Shown here in pieces: positions 4,868 through 5,603 of a stretch of 5,603 bases of DNA (position 1 is its first letter; each line of letters opens with the position of its first letter). Below the pieces are notes generated by a model. It had not been told where the DNA came from. It did not search any database and was given only the letters and a program-made list of their open reading frames with translations. The translations under genes and the position numbers were made by a program. The stretch is from UBA11889 sp002313255 (GTDB lineage Bacteria > Pseudomonadota > Gammaproteobacteria > Pseudomonadales > Azotimanducaceae). Where the stretch lies: NCBI GenBank assembly GCA_913045265.1, contig CAJWQX010000098.1, positions 1 to 5,603 of the forward strand, written 5' to 3'.

Positions 4868-5603
4868 ATGTCGATCGACGTAAACCCAGCTACTGGCTTC
4901 AAGATTTTCAATACACGCGCTGCGAAAGCCAGCGAGAAAATCAATGGAAGCGGCTACACCCCAGTTGTCGATGAATTACTGACCACGTTGCCCGAGCCTC
5001 CCACAGGCGCCGATTTCAATGCAGTTGAGCAAGCCAAGTATCGGGACTTTAAAGAAGCTCGACGGGGTGCCGCGGATTACATGGCCATGGAAGGCGAATA
5101 CAGCAAATACCTTGAGGACGTCTATTCGGCCGATCCGGTACCTCGAGAAGCGTTAGAAGATGATTGCGAGGTGTTGGTTGTAGGAGCTGGCTTTGCCGCA
5201 CTGTTGCTCTGGCACAAGTTACAAGAAGCCGGGTTCGAGGACGTGCGATTTTGCGAGAAAGGCGGCGACGTCGGCGGAACGTGGTATTGGAATCGTTACC
5301 CCGGTATCGCTTGCGACGTTGAATCGTATAGTTATCTGCCGTTGCTCGAAGAAATGGGCTACGTACCGTCCATGAAGTTCGCCTCGGGCTTCGAAATCAT
5401 GGAGTACAGCCAACGTATGGCTGAAAAATTCGGGTTTTACGACCACTGCTTATTCCACACGACGGTCGAAAGGACCGAGTGGGATGAGGCGACGAGCAAA
5501 TGGACCGTGACTACAGATCGTGGCGACAGCATGCGTGCGAATTTTGTGATCCTCGCAAACGGTATTTTGACAACTCCTCAGCTCGCCAAAATTGAGGGGA
5601 TGG
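4868..5603 (+). CDS. Baeyer-Villiger-type FAD/NADPH monooxygenase, N-terminal part (cut by window end)
   Basis: An ATG at 4868 opens a frame that runs without a stop for 245 codons to the window end. Residues 102-115 (VLVVGAGFAALLLW) form the FAD-binding beta-alpha-beta fold, with E130 as the expected ribose-binding acid. 'GGTWYWNRYPG' (136-146) followed by CDVES (149-153) is the hallmark of type I Baeyer-Villiger monooxygenases. 'FASGFEIMEY', 'FHTTVERTEWDEATSKWTV' and 'ANFVILANGILTTPQL' resemble phenylacetone monooxygenase in order and spacing. The BVMO fingerprint FxGxxxHxxxWP and the NADPH fold would come after the cut. Such enzymes insert oxygen next to a ketone to give an ester or lactone. 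Two oddities are an N-terminal extension of about 95 residues before the FAD fold, and GxGxxA in place of GxGxxG. From memory, 'YSYLPLLEEMGY' fits a subgroup of long (about 600-residue) BVMO-like proteins. There is no clear ribosome site. A later start at M72 or M74 is possible but would still precede the FAD fold. Confidence 0.85.
   Translation, partial: MSIDVNPATGFKIFNTRAAKASEKINGSGYTPVVDELLTTLPEPPTGADFNAVEQAKYRDFKEARRGAADYMAMEGEYSKYLEDVYSADPVPREALEDDCEVLVVGAGFAALLLWHKLQEAGFEDVRFCEKGGDVGGTWYWNRYPGIACDVESYSYLPLLEEMGYVPSMKFASGFEIMEYSQRMAEKFGFYDHCLFHTTVERTEWDEATSKWTVTTDRGDSMRANFVILANGILTTPQLAKIEGM

Noticed and set aside
5219..5446. Minus-strand open frame of 75 codons inside the Baeyer-Villiger gene
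   Set aside because: It is antisense to the GGTWYWNRYPG-encoding region, which is clearly coding on the plus strand.

Overview
This window looks like bacterial accessory metabolism from a moderate-GC genome (roughly 50-55% by eye). It holds compact intron-free genes, weak Shine-Dalgarno sites and protein families common in environmental proteobacteria and actinobacteria. Nothing fixes the taxon. A marine or soil proteobacterium with broad catabolic capacity is a guess from the gene content.

Six genes are visible, two of them cut by the window ends. From left to right they are: the first 18 codons of a probable alpha/beta-hydrolase (minus, 1-55); a short PhyH-family Fe(II)/2-oxoglutarate dioxygenase (plus, 230-1096); a second PhyH-family dioxygenase (minus, 1196-2197); a third, more distant PhyH-family dioxygenase (plus, 2303-3406, with an alternative start at 2282); a luciferase-like flavin monooxygenase of the limonene 1,2-monooxygenase (LimB) type (minus, 3447-4694); and the N-terminal 245 codons of a Baeyer-Villiger-type FAD monooxygenase (plus, 4868 to the window end).

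Strands alternate strictly (- + - + - +), so no two adjacent genes can share an operon mRNA. Divergent control regions lie at 56-229, 2198-2302 and 4695-4867. Convergent junctions lie at 1097-1195 and 3407-3446. The clearest regulatory sequence is the 2198-2302 region, which has a plausible sigma70-type promoter on each strand and an AGTCAA/TTGACT inverted repeat.

Five of the six genes encode oxygenases from three unrelated mechanistic classes: Fe/2OG, reduced-flavin luciferase-like, and FAD/NADPH Baeyer-Villiger. The sixth is a probable hydrolase. A coherent reading, which is inference only, is a catabolic or tailoring locus for a hydrophobic compound such as a terpenoid, steroid or alicyclic. 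In it, C-H hydroxylation would be followed by ketone formation, Baeyer-Villiger insertion to an ester or lactone, and hydrolysis. The substrate cannot be read from the sequence. No RNA genes, mobile elements, CRISPR arrays or convincing terminators were seen.
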